In this document: positions 46,396-58,700 of the stretch, piece by piece
How positions within the stretch are numbered: position 1 is the stretch's first letter
How the letters are laid out: the number at the start of each line of letters is the position of its first letter
Source: Basidiobolus meristosporus CBS 931.73
Taxonomy: Eukaryota; Basidiobolomycota; Basidiobolomycetes; Basidiobolales; Basidiobolaceae
Length of the DNA stretch: 64,000 nt
Direction: 5' to 3'
Assembly: GCA_002104905.1 (NCBI GenBank)
Contig: MCFE01000094.1
Span: 110,872 to 174,871, forward strand
The notes under the pieces: model-generated
What the model was told of the DNA's origin: nothing
Database searches by the model: none
The model's input: the letters and a program-made list of their open reading frames with translations, nothing else
Translations under genes and position numbers: made by a program

Positions 46396-49141
46396 TTAGC
46401 GCTTCTCGTATCTGTCGTCGTAATCCGGTACAGGGAACATCGGAGGGTTTTGGAACCCTTGCGGATTCGGGTATTGCCCGTATCCATAGTCGAATTCGTC
46501 TGGCATCGGCATCCCCATGGCTGGGAATGAAGTTCCGTTCATTCCTCCCCCGAAACGAGGTGGTTCAGGGAAAGGTGTAGGCAAAGCCATGTAGGAATTG
46601 GGCATGGGTGACGCCGAATATGCGCCGTGATTTCCGGATGAGGGAAACGCCTCTGGCATGGTTGGACGGCTCGCGTTCCAATCAGGCATCTATGGTCAAC
46701 ATGTTAGCTAACAGAGAACACTCCTCATTCTTGTGTAAATCAACTTACTCTAGCTGGGAAATATTGAGTCCCATTAACCCCTCCATATGCGCTTGCATCT
46801 GGTTCAACAGAACTACCAGGCCGGGATGCGTGTGATCCCTGCGACGGGCTGTAGGAGTTTTTGCTTGGGGTCTGGTTTTGACGACTAGGAAGGGGTGGCG
46901 TATTCTGGGTGGGCCTACTTGGAAGTGGTGGTGAAGGCCGCTGTAGGGTGTGTACATGTGGTGGAGATATTTTTTGTATCGGTATCCTTGGCGCCGGGGT
47001 AGGATACTGTTGGGCAGGAGAAGGAGGAAGTGGAGGTGAAGGCTGTGGAACAGGAGGGCGTGTAAGCGTCGAGTAGTTTGGCATTGGTGGGCGCGAATGT
47101 GGCGATGAAGGCTGCTGTCCAGAGTGCGGAGAAAATGGTAAGGGTTGCTGCATAGGAGGCCCTGCTGGTGTAGTAGAGGGGAACTGTTGTAAAGGAGGTC
47201 GATTCTGAGGAGGGAATGGCCGCGCCGAGGGATTTGGGAAGGATGGTGATTCATGCAATGGTGGGGCGGAGGGAAGTGGATTGTATTGTGCTTTGGGACC
47301 ATTCAACAACCCTAGAGGAGGAGAATAGCTGGATGAGACTCGCCCAGGCTGAGCATATGGATAAGGGTCAGTTGCTGATTCCTTGGAGTCACCTGGACCG
47401 ACGTTAGAAACATTAGATGGTGTGAAGCCAGGTTGTGGGGAAGAAGCATGGCTGCTGTGGTTGGTTGGGACACGACCGGGCGGAGCGAATGGGTAAGGAC
47501 CTGTTGCTGACTGCTTGGAGTCGGATGCCCCCGGAGGTGCAAAGTTGGGCTGTGGCGAGGAAGTGGGAGATGGAGTCACAGGAGAGTAGTTTGTCGGAGT
47601 TCTTCCAGGCTGAACAAATGGATAGGGACCTGCTACTGACTGCCTAGAGTCAGATGGGCTAACATTGGAAAGACTATGTGCGGGACCAGGCGGTGTAAAG
47701 TTAGGCTGTGGTGTAGAAGTGGGAGAGGGAGCCTCATGAGAATAGTTGGACGGAACTCGTCCAGGCTGAGCATATGGGTAAGGGCCTGCTACTGACTGCC
47801 TAGAGTCGGGTGGGCTAACGTTGGAAGGATTTTGTGTAGGTCCAGGTGGTGCAAAGTTGGGTTGTGGCGTGGATGTAGGGGAGGGAGCCTCATTTGAGTA
47901 ATTTGTCGGAGCTCTTCCAGACTGAACAAATGAATAAGGGCCTGTTCCTGACTGATTAGGGTTAGTTGGACTAGCATTCGAAAAGTTGTGGATAGCTCCT
48001 GGCGGTGTAAAGTCAGGTTGTGGCGTGGAAGTAGGAGAGCCATTGGAATGGTTTGTTGACACTCGTCCGGGTTGAGCAAATGGATAAGGGCCTGTTGGTG
48101 GCTGATTAGGGCCATTTGGGCTGGCATTCGAAAGATTGTGGATCGCTCCTGGTGGTGTGAAGCCAGGCGGTGACGTGGAGGTAGGAGCTCCATGAGAATA
48201 ATTTGTGGTAGCTTGTCCAGGCTGGGCAAATGGATAAGGACCTGCTCCTGACTGTTTAGAGTCAGCTGGGCTAACATTGGATAAATTGTGCATAGGTCCG
48301 GGCGGTGTAAAATTAGGTTGTGGCGTCGATGCGGAAGCATCATGAGGAAGTAACGGCTTCACAGGTGGAGTTGCCAGCGGAGAGCTTTGGCTAGCCTGTG
48401 TTCCTTGAAGATTGGGATGCACCGGCAGCTCGCTTGAGGTTGGAGTACTTATCGGAGAAGGAGTACCAGTTTCAGCCAGTTTTGGGTTAGCTACATTACC
48501 GTTAGTAATGCTTGGACCTGGGGGTGGGGTATTGACTTTCGGATTAGTAGGGTTGGCTACAGCAGGCTTTGCTGGTAATTTGATAGGCACTGGTGCGAAA
48601 AAGGCAGGCTTCTTTGTTGGATCGAAGGGTTTGTGTGAGCCATCCTTTGAAAGCCTCGGATTAGTCATAGACACTACCACAGTAGAAGTCATTTCAACCA
48701 CTTACCGCTGGGTAGTAAGTAAATTCCAGATAAATCTCACCCGCAGGAATGTTCTTGTGGTTGTTGGTCAGAGGGAACCAAGCTATGTATAAGGTTAGTA
48801 CTACCTCCTAACAAAGATTTCTGAAAAAGCCTACCGTCATGTGTATGTTGTTCAAGAACCTTTTTTAGCTCTACAACCACTTCGCCAATGTATGCGTGAG
48901 ACCTCAAGTTTTCATCGTAACACTGAATGCCTAGCTTCTCCCGGCCTTCTACAATCTTGAAGGTCACTACTTCGTTCCAGGCTGGCTTTTGTCCACCGTT
49001 GTTGTCCGCACGTATGCGTTGGGTGGTTGCATTGTATTCAAATTGTAAAAAAGGATCTTGCTTTCCAATTTTTTGAACAACCAGCAAATCACGACCACTA
49101 CAGCATTTAACTTCCAAGGTACCTTTTACCTTAGCGGCCAT
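46396..49141 (-). CDS. Fic1/Inn1-like ingression C2 protein with long Pro-rich repeats, 857 aa
   Basis: Exons 48835-49141, 48706-48782, 46749-48644 and 46396-46689 (2574 nt). Residues 1-125 form a C2 domain: GTLEVKCCSGRDLL, KIGKQDPFLQFEYN, RADNNGGQKPAWNEVVTFKI and GEIYLEFTYYP. This version, with GKQDP and GGQxPxWNE, is typical of fungal ingression proteins (S. pombe Fic1, budding yeast Inn1), whose PxxP-rich tails bind SH3 domains of Cyk3/Hof1/Cdc15 at the division site. The tail here is unusually long: about seven degenerate 40-48-residue repeats built on STPQPNFTPPG ... LSNVSP ... GPYPFAQPGR, then dense PPLP/PxxP motifs. Inference: a cytokinesis or septum scaffold. The TTG upstream of the chosen ATG (49141) is not used. 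Confidence 0.8.
47400..48330 (-). repeat. Degenerate coding minisatellite of the ingression-type C2 gene
   Basis: About seven units of roughly 130-150 bp, each encoding a variant of TPQPNFTPPGP-x-HNLSNVSP-xDSKQSxxGPYPFAQPGR-xxTNYS. Boundaries are approximate. The unit length differs by multiples of three, so all copies stay in frame. Confidence 0.8.
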
Positions 49142-49606
49142 CTCGTGCGTTTCAAAGGAATTCAACTAGTAAAGGGTATGCTTAAGGCTCTCGAAGTCAA
49201 GCCAAGAAAAATATGCAAGTACAATATAGATGTTCGGAATGAGAATCCCTTTAAAATAAAAGTTCACTCGATTTTATATGAGCCAATTAGGCGAAGATCT
49301 GTTGAGACATGTGAGGGCTTGAATTAATTTGCAAATTATCATACTTTCCAGAAGCGGTTTTTAGATGTGATAAATTTTCTTGGCAAGAAGAAAGGCCCAT
49401 TTTTCTAACCTAATCTCACGTTTCTGTGATTTAAACAAGATCATGGTATTCTACTTAGCTTCATGGAACATCCAATGTGCTCTACCATATCCATTCACTC
49501 AATAATTTTGCAGATCAGAAGTAGTCCTGAGGTACAGCCTTCTATTCCGCCCCGGCTGAGCTTGACACCTTGACTATTCTCACGTTGGATTAGGCCCCAT
49601 CCCTAT
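49142..49606. other. Divergent promoter region
   Basis: About 0.46 kb between the C2 protein (-) and the U-box gene (+). No gene seen. Confidence 0.45.
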
Positions 49607-51093
49607 ATGCGGTTAATTGATTTTGCTTGCTTTCCGGAGTTTGGAGTCAAGCTTTCCTCCCCTAGTATAGCTAGAGATGGTCATGAACTCACAACCCTAT
49701 TGAGAACCACAAAAAGTGAAAGTATTGGCTTTCTTTGTGAAAGATTTGTAAAGCCTCCGGTGGAGATCACAATTGAGTTCAAGTAAGTATCCAAAAATTC
49801 GTCATTCATATCTGGTCTCGTAAGAGGATCGTAAAAATAAAGTGTTTCTTCAAGCTAAGGCTGCTGCTAGTCAACTCTTCTGGAATTTACTTATGTTAAA
49901 ATTTTCTGGTTCATTCCTTATTAGACATCCAATATCCTTAACCGGAATTGTTGTCAACCCGAAACTCGGTATCCATACGCTACAGGTCATAAGTTTTTCG
50001 GCAAGCGCAGGTGTTTCGTCCGAGGCAGGGAGCCAGTACACCTTCTGCGGTAAGCTAGAATATCAGGAAAACAAACTCAAGGTAGAGTGTGACACTTGTT
50101 TGAACATCTCTGCCCAAGGTCTGATGAAGGTCACCTTATTCTAGTACATTGGATGTTACAACCCAGATTTTCAGTTGGACGAAGTATATGAGGCCATGAC
50201 CAAGGCTGGTACAAAAGTAGGTACCTGGGGCACAGTCACTGCGTTTCGGTAAGGCGTTAATTTGAACTCTACTAGTGTATATCCAAGCAAGATCTGGCAC
50301 CCTTTTCGCGAGGCCTCCACGGCCTTCACAACATCAAATCGCTAAAGATCACAGTTCTGAGGGGTAAGGAGTAGTGGGCGTTTTCAGCAGTTCGCAAATA
50401 ACCGAACATATGATGTTTAGTGCAGAAATCTGGCATTCCAGGCCTCAGATACCTGGAGATCTGGGGACAGCCTTCTCGGCGTTGTGCCCTAACCCTACAA
50501 CAAAGTGTGTGGGATTGTTGGTCAGAGCGACTGCAGGAGATCCAACAGTCCTCACAGGATGATGAGGACCTCCCTGAATTCACCGACCCCTTCTTAACCA
50601 GCGGCGGCCTGCGATTATTGAATTCCAGCCAGAACTACCGCACCCATGCAAAGAAAAGGCCCAGAGTAGATACTCCCAAGATAGACGCCATTCCGAACGA
50701 ATTTTTGGATGCCATCACATTTGAATTAATGAGCGACCCAATCACCCTACCGTCTGGCAACATATGTGATCGACAAACAAATATCCTTTTGGTCTTTACC
50801 TCACCTCCTTTCCATCTATTTGTTCCCTTCTGAGCATTTATCTTTGACCAGTTCGTGGCCTTCCACTAGTCCGCCATCTGGAAACGCAGGCCAATGATCC
50901 TTTCACAAGACTACCCATGTCTTTGAAGGATCTAACCTCCAACATCCTCTTGAAGAACAGAATCGCCAAATGGTCCCTTGATTCTGTTGCCAAGGAACAG
51001 GCGTCGCCGGACGAAGAACCAGCCCTGGCCGTCTGCTCCAATCAGGCTTCCGAAGGCTCCCTACCCTCGTCTCTCTCCTCGCAATCCTCGTGA
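49607..51093 (+). CDS. UBOX5/RNF37-like U-box E3 ubiquitin ligase, N-terminal and U-box parts intact
   Basis: Firm exons: 49607-49782, 49925-50081 and a segment from 50145; then a segment at about 50290-50350 and one at about 50440-50765 or longer, with the last exon ending at TGA 51091-51093. The N-terminus (MRLIDFACFPEFGVKLSS ... FVKPPVEITIEF) and the later NIKSLKITVLR with LRYLEIWGQPS match the beta-rich N-terminal domain of animal RNF37. The U-box follows: AIPNEFLDAITFELMSDPI, TLPSGNICDRQT and NDPFTRLPMSLKDLTSN. Such proteins are E2-binding ubiquitin ligases. Two internal junctions (near 50205-50310 and 50350-50440) and the one at 50770-50870 have competing splice sites that I could not settle, so the exact protein is not given. 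A short Ser-rich tail ends the protein, and no RING follows. Confidence 0.7.
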
Positions 51094-51369
51094 ATTCCGG
51101 ATAAATGTATATGCTAATCATGTGAAATATTCCAGGCTTTTTTCTCCAATAAAGCCCAGATTTTCCATTTTCCATTTTCCATTCGCAGCGTGGCCCTTGG
51201 GCCGGACATATTGGGAAGAGGGATCACCCCTACATCTCAACTGGAATATGTGGTGGCCATTGGGCGGAAATCATGAGCACAATTCATGTTGAACATGCAT
51301 ACCACGGACACTCTTTTGAAGTAAACTTCATATTCGGCTTTTTTGAGAACCTAGAAGGCCTCCTGGACG

Positions 51370-52200
51370 ATGTCGGCATTACTTTTTCTCCTGGTAATTT
51401 TTCTATTCTTTGGGCTGACTATTCCGCTAGTGGCTTACTTTCAGCCGAGATTGGCTGTCCAGTTGTTGAGTTCGCGCTTCCCATCTGTCTATTTCCATTT
51501 CCCAACTTTGTTTGAAAATTCCCCGCCCGTTGTTGCTTTAACTATTGATGATGCGGTATCGGCGAATACTCCCAAAATATTAAACATCCTAAACAGATAC
51601 TCGGCCAAGGCTACCTTCTTTGTTATTGGCTCCAATGTCGTGGAATATCGCGAAAGACAAGCCGACGGAGAGGAGGATCTTTTGCGTAGGATCTTGAAGG
51701 GGGGTCACGAATTAGGAAACCACATGTGGAGGGATGAGCCTTCGATCAACTTGAGTCCCGGGGCATTCAAGAGCCAGCTGCAGGCCGTAGATGATATTGT
51801 GGAAGGAGCGTATCGTGGGCAGGGAGGAATGTCGTTGACAAACCAAGCCTTCGAGACTCAGGACAATGTCCAATATCTAGAGACGTCTCGCAGGATGAAA
51901 TGGTTTAGACCTGGAAGTGGCTGGTTCAATTCGGACATGTTGGCCACGCTTGATTCCTATGGATATCGTCTTGCACTGGGGGATATTTACCCACATGACC
52001 CGCTGATCACATCGTCAAGGATGAATTCGTGGTATGTGCTAAAGAGAGTGCATTCGGGAGGAATTATCATTCTGCATGATCGAAATCATACATTACAGAC
52101 GTTGGAGGCTATTCTACCAGCCCTACAGCTTCGTGGATACAAAGTTGTTACGTTGTCGGAGATGGTGGCAATGCACGAGGCCAAGAAGAGATCCACGTAA
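51370..52200 (+). CDS. Membrane-anchored polysaccharide (chitin) deacetylase-like NodB protein, 276 aa
   Basis: Single exon. Residues 1-24 form a signal-anchor (MSALLFLLVIFLFFGLTIPL). The NodB domain covers residues 55-270: motif 1 ALTIDDA (TFDDG equivalent, with both Asp), motif 2 GHELGNHMWRD (His-x3-His metal ligands), motif 3 RPGSGW and motif 5 IIILHD. The metal-binding Asp-His-His triad and the catalytic His are present, so activity is plausible. Homologues remove N-acetyl groups from chitin or related polymers at the wall. Motif 1 has Ile for Phe and Ala for Gly, which is seen in a divergent eukaryotic branch. The insert at residues 145-180 (YRGQGGMSLTNQAFETQDN) is longer than in typical chitin deacetylases. 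An upstream ATG at 51273 is in another frame. Confidence 0.82.
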   Translation: MSALLFLLVIFLFFGLTIPLVAYFQPRLAVQLLSSRFPSVYFHFPTLFENSPPVVALTIDDAVSANTPKILNILNRYSAKATFFVIGSNVVEYRERQADGEEDLLRRILKGGHELGNHMWRDEPSINLSPGAFKSQLQAVDDIVEGAYRGQGGMSLTNQAFETQDNVQYLETSRRMKWFRPGSGWFNSDMLATLDSYGYRLALGDIYPHDPLITSSRMNSWYVLKRVHSGGIIILHDRNHTLQTLEAILPALQLRGYKVVTLSEMVAMHEAKKRST

Positions 52201-53028
52201 GCTAGCTGGAAGAAGGGAGGTCCTCGGAGTTCCGGTAAGCTCAGATCTGGTCACGAAGCATCTACTGCGGTGTGTCCAGCATACTGGTTCGTAGCAATCA
52301 ATAAATCGCAAGTTGACATCCTCTAGCTGTGGCGTCTGATATGTTTGGCCCTCCGAGCTTTCGATACTTGATCTCACAATGTTTAGAATGAATCCCAGCT
52401 AAGGATTGAAAGATCAAGCCACCTGCCTTCAAGTTAGCGAATCAATTGTGAATTCTGCGGGAGTCACCAGGCAGACCGACAGTGCGGTAATGACTAATTA
52501 AGTGTCATGATATACACTCCAATTACTGTCACCATCGTTACGCAGAGATCACTCTGCGCTGGGTGGATCAGGGTTTAACTAGGGTTAGAGTGGCTCACCG
52601 TGGAGATTATAGATCATTGCACTCCAAATGCCTCGGCGGTAGTCCCGTCCAACACCCCGACCAGCTGATGCTGTGGGATTGCGGCCAGCTTTTGCACGAC
52701 GAGAGATGGCCCGGATATTGTTGCGCCACCATGATTGTTGTTTGAAGTGGTCAAGTTGCCTGCAGTTAATGCGGATCTCAGTTGCTACTGCTATTTGAAC
52801 TCAGATGCTTAATACATTTTCCTGCCCAATGCGAGTAAGAGAAAAGTAACATTAAATTAAGACATCATTAGTTCCCTACTGTTATGGTAATTTGTTCTTG
52901 GCAAAAGGATTCTGTGACTATATATTAATTATACTAAATGCGATATGCCCTGCTTGGCGAGCAGCATCACCTAAGAGCAAAGTGTTTAAAAGTCGTAAGA
53001 TTGATATGACCTATAACCAAAAAATACC
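52201..53028. other. Intergenic 0.8-kb stretch
   Basis: No gene supported. AT-rich sequence at 52780-52960 (including CTATATATTAATTATAC near 52918) is likely the promoter of the glycosyltransferase. Confidence 0.45.
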
Positions 53029-54772
53029 ATGGCTACAAAGACATTGCTGTTTGCACTCATTGGAAGTCTTGGAGACACCCTTCCTTTCTTGGCTATTGCT
53101 GAACACCTAACGACCACTACAAGCCAAGATGACCAGCAGAGATACAGCATAATTATCATGGCTCACCCTGAACACGAGCCTTTGATATCTTCCTATGGCT
53201 TCCAATTCGCGCCCATTCACGAATCTCTCCTTGTTGCTCTGACGAAGTTAACTGAGGAGAAAGGGAAGCAGTCTCCTTGGAATCAAATGGTCGATCTGAA
53301 AGCCGTTTTTGGCAATGTTTTTAAACAATGGTGAGGCTATCATATATCAATGCGAGTTCGCACTAAGCACATAAGAGTGCTCGAAATAGGATTCCCTGAG
53401 ACCCCTTATCCAAGAATATGTTCACTAATAACACATCAATCTCAAGGCATACTGATATCCTGAAAGCGTGTGATCAGTACGAACCTGATCTTGTGGTTCT
53501 GGCAACTTTCCCTGCAATGTGTGGGCTCCATGCTGTAAGCAAGCTCGCCTCCAAAAGCCCAATCCCGTATATCGTTATTCATACTGTCCCGTCGCTTCCA
53601 ACCAACGAATTCGCCCCACCAACCGGCGGAGTATGTATCATCCTCTGCTTAGGATAGACTGTTGGTTGTAAAATTCATTGACGGCTTGTTTTCAATAGAT
53701 GGGCTTCTCACTACCCTTTGGGTTTTTGAACAAAGGAGCGTGGTCACTGCTTTCCGTTTTCAATCAATATATGATGATGACACCTATTCTCAGAGACCTC
53801 CGCCTAGCTATTGGACTTCCCCCTGCTACTGCCCAGGAAGAAGCAGAGCAACTCCACAAGAGAGAGCGTGTTACCAATACACTGTTCATCTATTCGCCTA
53901 GCCTTTTACCTACACCAAAGGATTGGCCCTCTTCCCACCAGGTAATCGGAAATCCTTATTTCCATCGTGACCAGCGACAGCTTGGCCTGGATTCTGAAGA
54001 CGCAAAAATCGCCTATCCAAACAGTACGTATGTACCTCCAGACTACCTGAGCACATTCCTAGGGTATGTCGAAGAAGAAAAGATGCCGCTTGTATATGTT
54101 GGCCTCGGCTCTATGTTAGGAATAGTTGTAGATAGAGCAAACGCCATTTCATTAATCAATTCATTCACGGAAGCAATCCTACAACTTAACAGCGAGGATA
54201 CTCCGGTCGCCTTAATATTTGCAACAAAAGGTCTGCCAGAGCATAGGGATGACAGCGATTTCACTGAGAATACGCACGAAGCTATCATTGCCTACATCAA
54301 AGCCAAGTTCCCGGAAAACTTGACCAAATTTACGGATCGGATTACATTTACGCATGAATACATCCCTCACTCTTATTTGTTTCCAAAGTGCGATTTTATA
54401 GTCCACCATGGTGGGATGGGTTCGACCCATGCAAGTATTATGCACTCAATCAGAAATAAGTCCCAATCCTCTTCGAGCACCGCCGAGCCCCTATATGAGG
54501 GTGCGCCTACCTGGGTAGTACCGTGCAGTACTATGGCAGACCAACCATTTTGGGGTGCGCTAGTAAATGTTCGGAATCTAGGGCCAAAGCCAGTCCCATT
54601 CAACCAAATCAATGCTGACAACGCAAAAGCCGCCATCAAGGAGGGGCTCACAAACAAAGAATGGAGAAAAAACACTGGTGAGCTAGGGGTGAAAATATGG
54701 AAGGAAGGAAATCCTGCTGAGAAGGTGCGAAGCGTTATTGAAAGTACTTTAGCGGACGCAGATACTTTGTAG
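53029..54772 (+). CDS. GT1-family UDP-glycosyltransferase, 519 aa
   Basis: Exons 53029-53330, 53447-53630 and 53699-54772 (1560 nt). The N-terminal Rossmann half opens with TLLFALIGSLGDTLPFLAIA, the GSxGDxxP signature of sterol/flavonoid/vancomycin-type GT1 enzymes. The C-terminal half has PLVYVGLGSM, then CDFIVHHGGMGSTHASIMHS (donor-binding HGG-GST motif), GAPTWVVPCSTMADQPFWG and a final helix. No PH or GRAM domain precedes it, unlike Atg26-type sterol glucosyltransferases, so a soluble enzyme is expected. The acceptor is not predictable. It is the last ordinary gene before the retroelement-built subtelomere. Confidence 0.9.
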
Positions 54773-54959
54773 ACCCTAATCTGCAGTTTTTATCAGAACT
54801 CGTGTTATCTTATATTTCGCTGGTATATTACTTTATATAAATACTATTTTACACAATCAAAGTCCTTCTGTTGTATCTCAGCTTGACATTTCCTCATGAG
54901 TACGGCTTGAGGGGGATTTGGGGAGGGGAGGCGGAGTATATTGAAACAAGTAGAGCTGG

Positions 54960-55272
54960 TGTTGTCAGAGTCTTGGAGATATTGGAAGTGATTAGGAAAT
55001 CAAGTAGATTTTGTGGTTTTCACTTAATAATTTATTGAATGTAAAAGTAGTTTTTATACTTTTACATGGCCTTGGCATAACAAACACGTAGAATAGGTTA
55101 AGGAAGGTCCCAAGAACATGTGTGCAAAGTTTGGGGCTGTTTGGACAACTTTGAGAATTTTCATGTTCTGGGTACCTGGTATTTTGGCAAAAATATTCCA
55201 AGTAAATCCCAACAAGGAATTTGGTCAGTATTCTCTAGGATTTGAGGATAATGATCCAAGTGACTAAGTTAG
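54960..55272 (-). repeat. Truncated solo LTR of the copia family
   Basis: Aligns with the first 313 of 350 bp of the LTRs at 55417 and 59754, with scattered substitutions (for example TGTTGTCAGAG for TGTTGTAAGAG). Similarity stops abruptly after GTGACTAAGTTAG, where a different element begins. Confidence 0.9.
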
Positions 55273-55416
55273 AGGAGGGAAAGTCACCAAGTTGGTGAAA
55301 TCTTTATTTGAGTTAAGAACTAATCTAAATACAAATAAAGAAGCCAATTAAGAGGTCTAGAACCTCTCTAATAAGTAGTCTAATTTATGTTTTGTTTCAT
55401 CTCTAATGTTTGTTTC
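55273..55416 (-). mobile_element. 3'-end fragment of the telomeric SINE-like element
   Basis: Starts AGGAGGGAAAGTCACC and continues GGTGAAATCTTTATTTG..., matching the 3' tail of the SINE-like element at 63252 (reverse orientation), including the shared stem-loop at 55284-55298 and AATAAA. It joins the truncated LTR exactly at a TTAG. A perfect 6-bp hairpin AGAGGT/ACCTCT lies at about 55352-55368. No TTAGGG repeats flank it. Confidence 0.75.
55412..55416. repeat. Target-site duplication, left copy (GTTTC)
   Basis: GTTTC directly precedes the left LTR and is repeated at 60104-60108 directly after the right LTR. Confidence 0.9.
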
Positions 55417-55766
55417 TGTTGTAAGAGTCTTGGAGATATTGGAAGTGATTGGGAGAACAAGTAGATTATGTGGTTTTCACTTAATGATTTATTGAATGTA
55501 AAAGTAGTATTTATACTTTTACATGGTCTTGGCATTACAAACACGTAGAATAGGTTAAGGAAGGTCCCAAGAACATGTGTGCAAAGTTTGGGGCTGTTTG
55601 GACAACTTTGAGAATTTTCATGTTCTGGGTACCTGGTATTTTGGTGAAAATATTCTAAGTAAATCCCGACAAGGAATTTGGTCAGTATTCTCTAGGATTT
55701 GAAGATGATGATCTAAGTGACTAAGTTAGGTGAATATTTAGGTGGAAAATACGAATTTTTACAACA
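55417..55766 (-). repeat. 3' LTR of the complete copia element
   Basis: 350 bp, inverted termini TGTTGTAA/TTACAACA. Just internal to it on the coding strand is a short purine run (GAGTGGGAG, 55767-55775) that fits a polypurine tract. Confidence 0.95.
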
Positions 55767-55777
55767 CTCCCACTCAG

Positions 55778-58700
55778 CTAAATGTTCATACTGACTAGTC
55801 CTAATTTTGACCTAAGATATTCAAACTTGTCTCTAGCTAATGGTTTGGTAAATATGTCTGCAATCATTTCATCTGTAGGACAGTAAACTAAGCTAACTAA
55901 GTTATTCTCTATAGCTTCATGTATGAAATGATGTCTAATATCTATGTGCTTGGTTCTAGCATGAAAAGTTGGATTTCTACCTAATTGTATACATCCTTGA
56001 TTATCTTGAAATAAAGTAATAGGCGTTTTTTGACATAGGCCTAAATCTGTAAAGAGCTTTCTTAACCACATTGCTTCTTTTGTAGCTTCACAGGCTGCCA
56101 TATACTCTGCCTCTGTAGTAGAAAGTGCTACGGTTGGTTGCTTTCTTGAATTCCATGAAATGGCTCCTTTACAGTAAAGAAAGGTGTATCCTGTGGTGGA
56201 TCTTCTGTCTTCTAAATTTTGTCCCCAATCAGCATCAGAGTATCCCACAAGATCCTGTTCTGAATCCTTATAAGTGTATCTTAAACAGATATCAGCAGTT
56301 CCTTTTAGGTATCTAAAAATCCGCTTAACTGCTGCAATATGATCAGATCCATAATTCTGATTATGTTGGCTGACAACTCCCACTGAATATGAGATATCTG
56401 GACGTGTTCCAAGCATGATATACATCAGACTGCCGACCATAGATTGATAAGGAAAGTCAGGGCTTTCAGATGGCACCAAGCTCTCTTGATTTGGTTGAGT
56501 TTTGACCAAGTTAAGGTTTGTCTCCATTGGGGTAGCTGCCGGTTTACAGTCTTCCATTTTGTACTTCTTTAGTATATCTTGAATATACTTGGATTGGCTT
56601 AGGGTAATAGTCTGGGTACTTCTGTCTATGGAGAACTTAATCCCTAAGTAGTAACTAAGTTCTCCTAGATCGGACATCTTGAACTCCTTAGATAGGCTGG
56701 ATTTAGTCTCTTCCAATGTTTTTAGGTTATTGGCGGCTATAATAAGATCATCCACATATAGAGCTAATAGAACTGGATTTGCTCTATCTGGCTTATAGTA
56801 TATACTATAGTCAGCATTACTCCTTTTGAAACTCAAAGATTCCAAATAAGAATCTATCTTGCAATTCCAGGCTCTCGGTGATTGTTTGAGACCATATAGT
56901 GACTTTTTAAGCTTGCAGACCAAATGGGGGTTATCTTGGTCAACAAAACCATCAGGCTGGTCCATATACACGTCCTCATCAAGTTCTCCATTCAAAAATG
57001 CAGTTTTTACATCCATTTGATGAATAAAAAACTTATATTTGGCTGCAATAGCCAATATTAATCTTATGGAATTAAACTTGGCTACCGGTGCAAAGGTCTC
57101 GGTATAGTCAAGTCCTTTTGTTTGAGAGTATCCTTTGGCTACAAGTCTTGCTTTGTATCTTTCAATTGTACCATCAGCCTTGTATTTTGTCTTGAAGACC
57201 CATCTGCATCCAATTGATTTTCGGTTGATTGGTAATTTGACTAAGTCCCAAGTTTGATTTTCCATCAGGGCCTGATATTCCTCAGTCATTGCAGATCTCC
57301 AAAACTTCGTCTGAGGGCTATTTAGGGCCTCTTTTACAGTCTGGGGTTCATCAACATGGACTGAATAGGCATAGGCTAAGTTTGTACCCTCATTGATATA
57401 GTAATTTGGGCTATTTCTTGTCCGATTGGATCTCCGGGCATTTGATACTGGAATGATCACTTCTGGGATATTCCTGGGCACTGATTCTGGCTGAACCACG
57501 GTTGTAGAGTCCTCTGGAGTGAAAAAATTTTCATTGTTTTGCTCTGATTCAATCCTGACAATTGGTGGACTTGAGATCAAATTTTCGTCATCATCTGATG
57601 TCATTTTTTGTGAAAATTTTGAATTTTCATCAAACAACACATCCCTGGACTTGATCAGCTTCTTTGCTTCGGTATTGTAGAGTCTGTATGCCTTACTCTC
57701 ATTGCAGTAGCCCAAAAATATGCATTTTACACTTTTTGGCTCAAATTTTGACTGATTTCCGGCCAGTTTTTTGGCATATGCTGTACACCCAAATATTCTT
57801 AGATGTTCTGCACTTGGTCTGTATCCATACCATGCTTCAAATGGAGTAGAATCACGAAGTATTCTGTTATAACTCCTATTTTTAAGATATACAGCAGTGG
57901 CAACTGATTCCGCCCAAAAATCATAGGATAATTTTTGATCATGGATCATAGATCTTGCCATATCAATTATTGATCTGTTAGCTCGTTCTGCTACTCCATT
58001 TTGCTGTGGGGAGTATGGTACAGTAGTCTCTTGCTTTATCCCATGAATTTTGCAGAAGTGGATGAAGAGTTTTGAGGTATATTCTCCACCATTGTCAGAG
58101 CGTATTTTCTTGATTTTTTCACCAGTTTCTCTCTCCACCATGGCTTTGAACTCCCTGAGCTTAGACAGAGCTTCTTCCTTTCTCTCCATGAAGTAGACCC
58201 ATGTGTATCTTGTATAATCATCAATAAAAGTGATTAAATACTTCATCCCGCCTAAGGATAAATTTTGCATAGGTCCACACAGATCTGAGTGAATTAGATC
58301 TAATTTTTTCTTAGTTTTGATTAACCCAGAGCTCTTGAACGGTTGTCTGGCTTGTTTCCCATATATGCAGGCTTCACAGTGCTCCAAAATAGCTGGGGGA
58401 TCAATTTTCACTCCAGAAATTAGCTGATCTTTGATCATTTTACGCAAATAATCAAAATTGATGTGTCCAAATCTCCTGTGCCAAAGCATTGGTGTTTCTT
58501 CATTTAAGTTACTTATATTGGCTTCCAGATATGATGGAATATAAGTCAACTTGTATAGGTTCTGATCTCTGATGCCCGAAGCAATATGGGCACCATTTTG
58601 ATCAGTGATCCTGCATCCAGAATTGTCAAAACTGAAACTGAGTCCTTCTGCTGTGGCCTTGCTTACAGAGAGTAGGTTCTTGGCTATTTCTGGTACATAG

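Noticed and set aside
47400-48330. CRISPR-like array in the regularly spaced repeats
   Set aside because: The repeats are degenerate, in frame and encode a proline-rich protein; the organism is eukaryotic.
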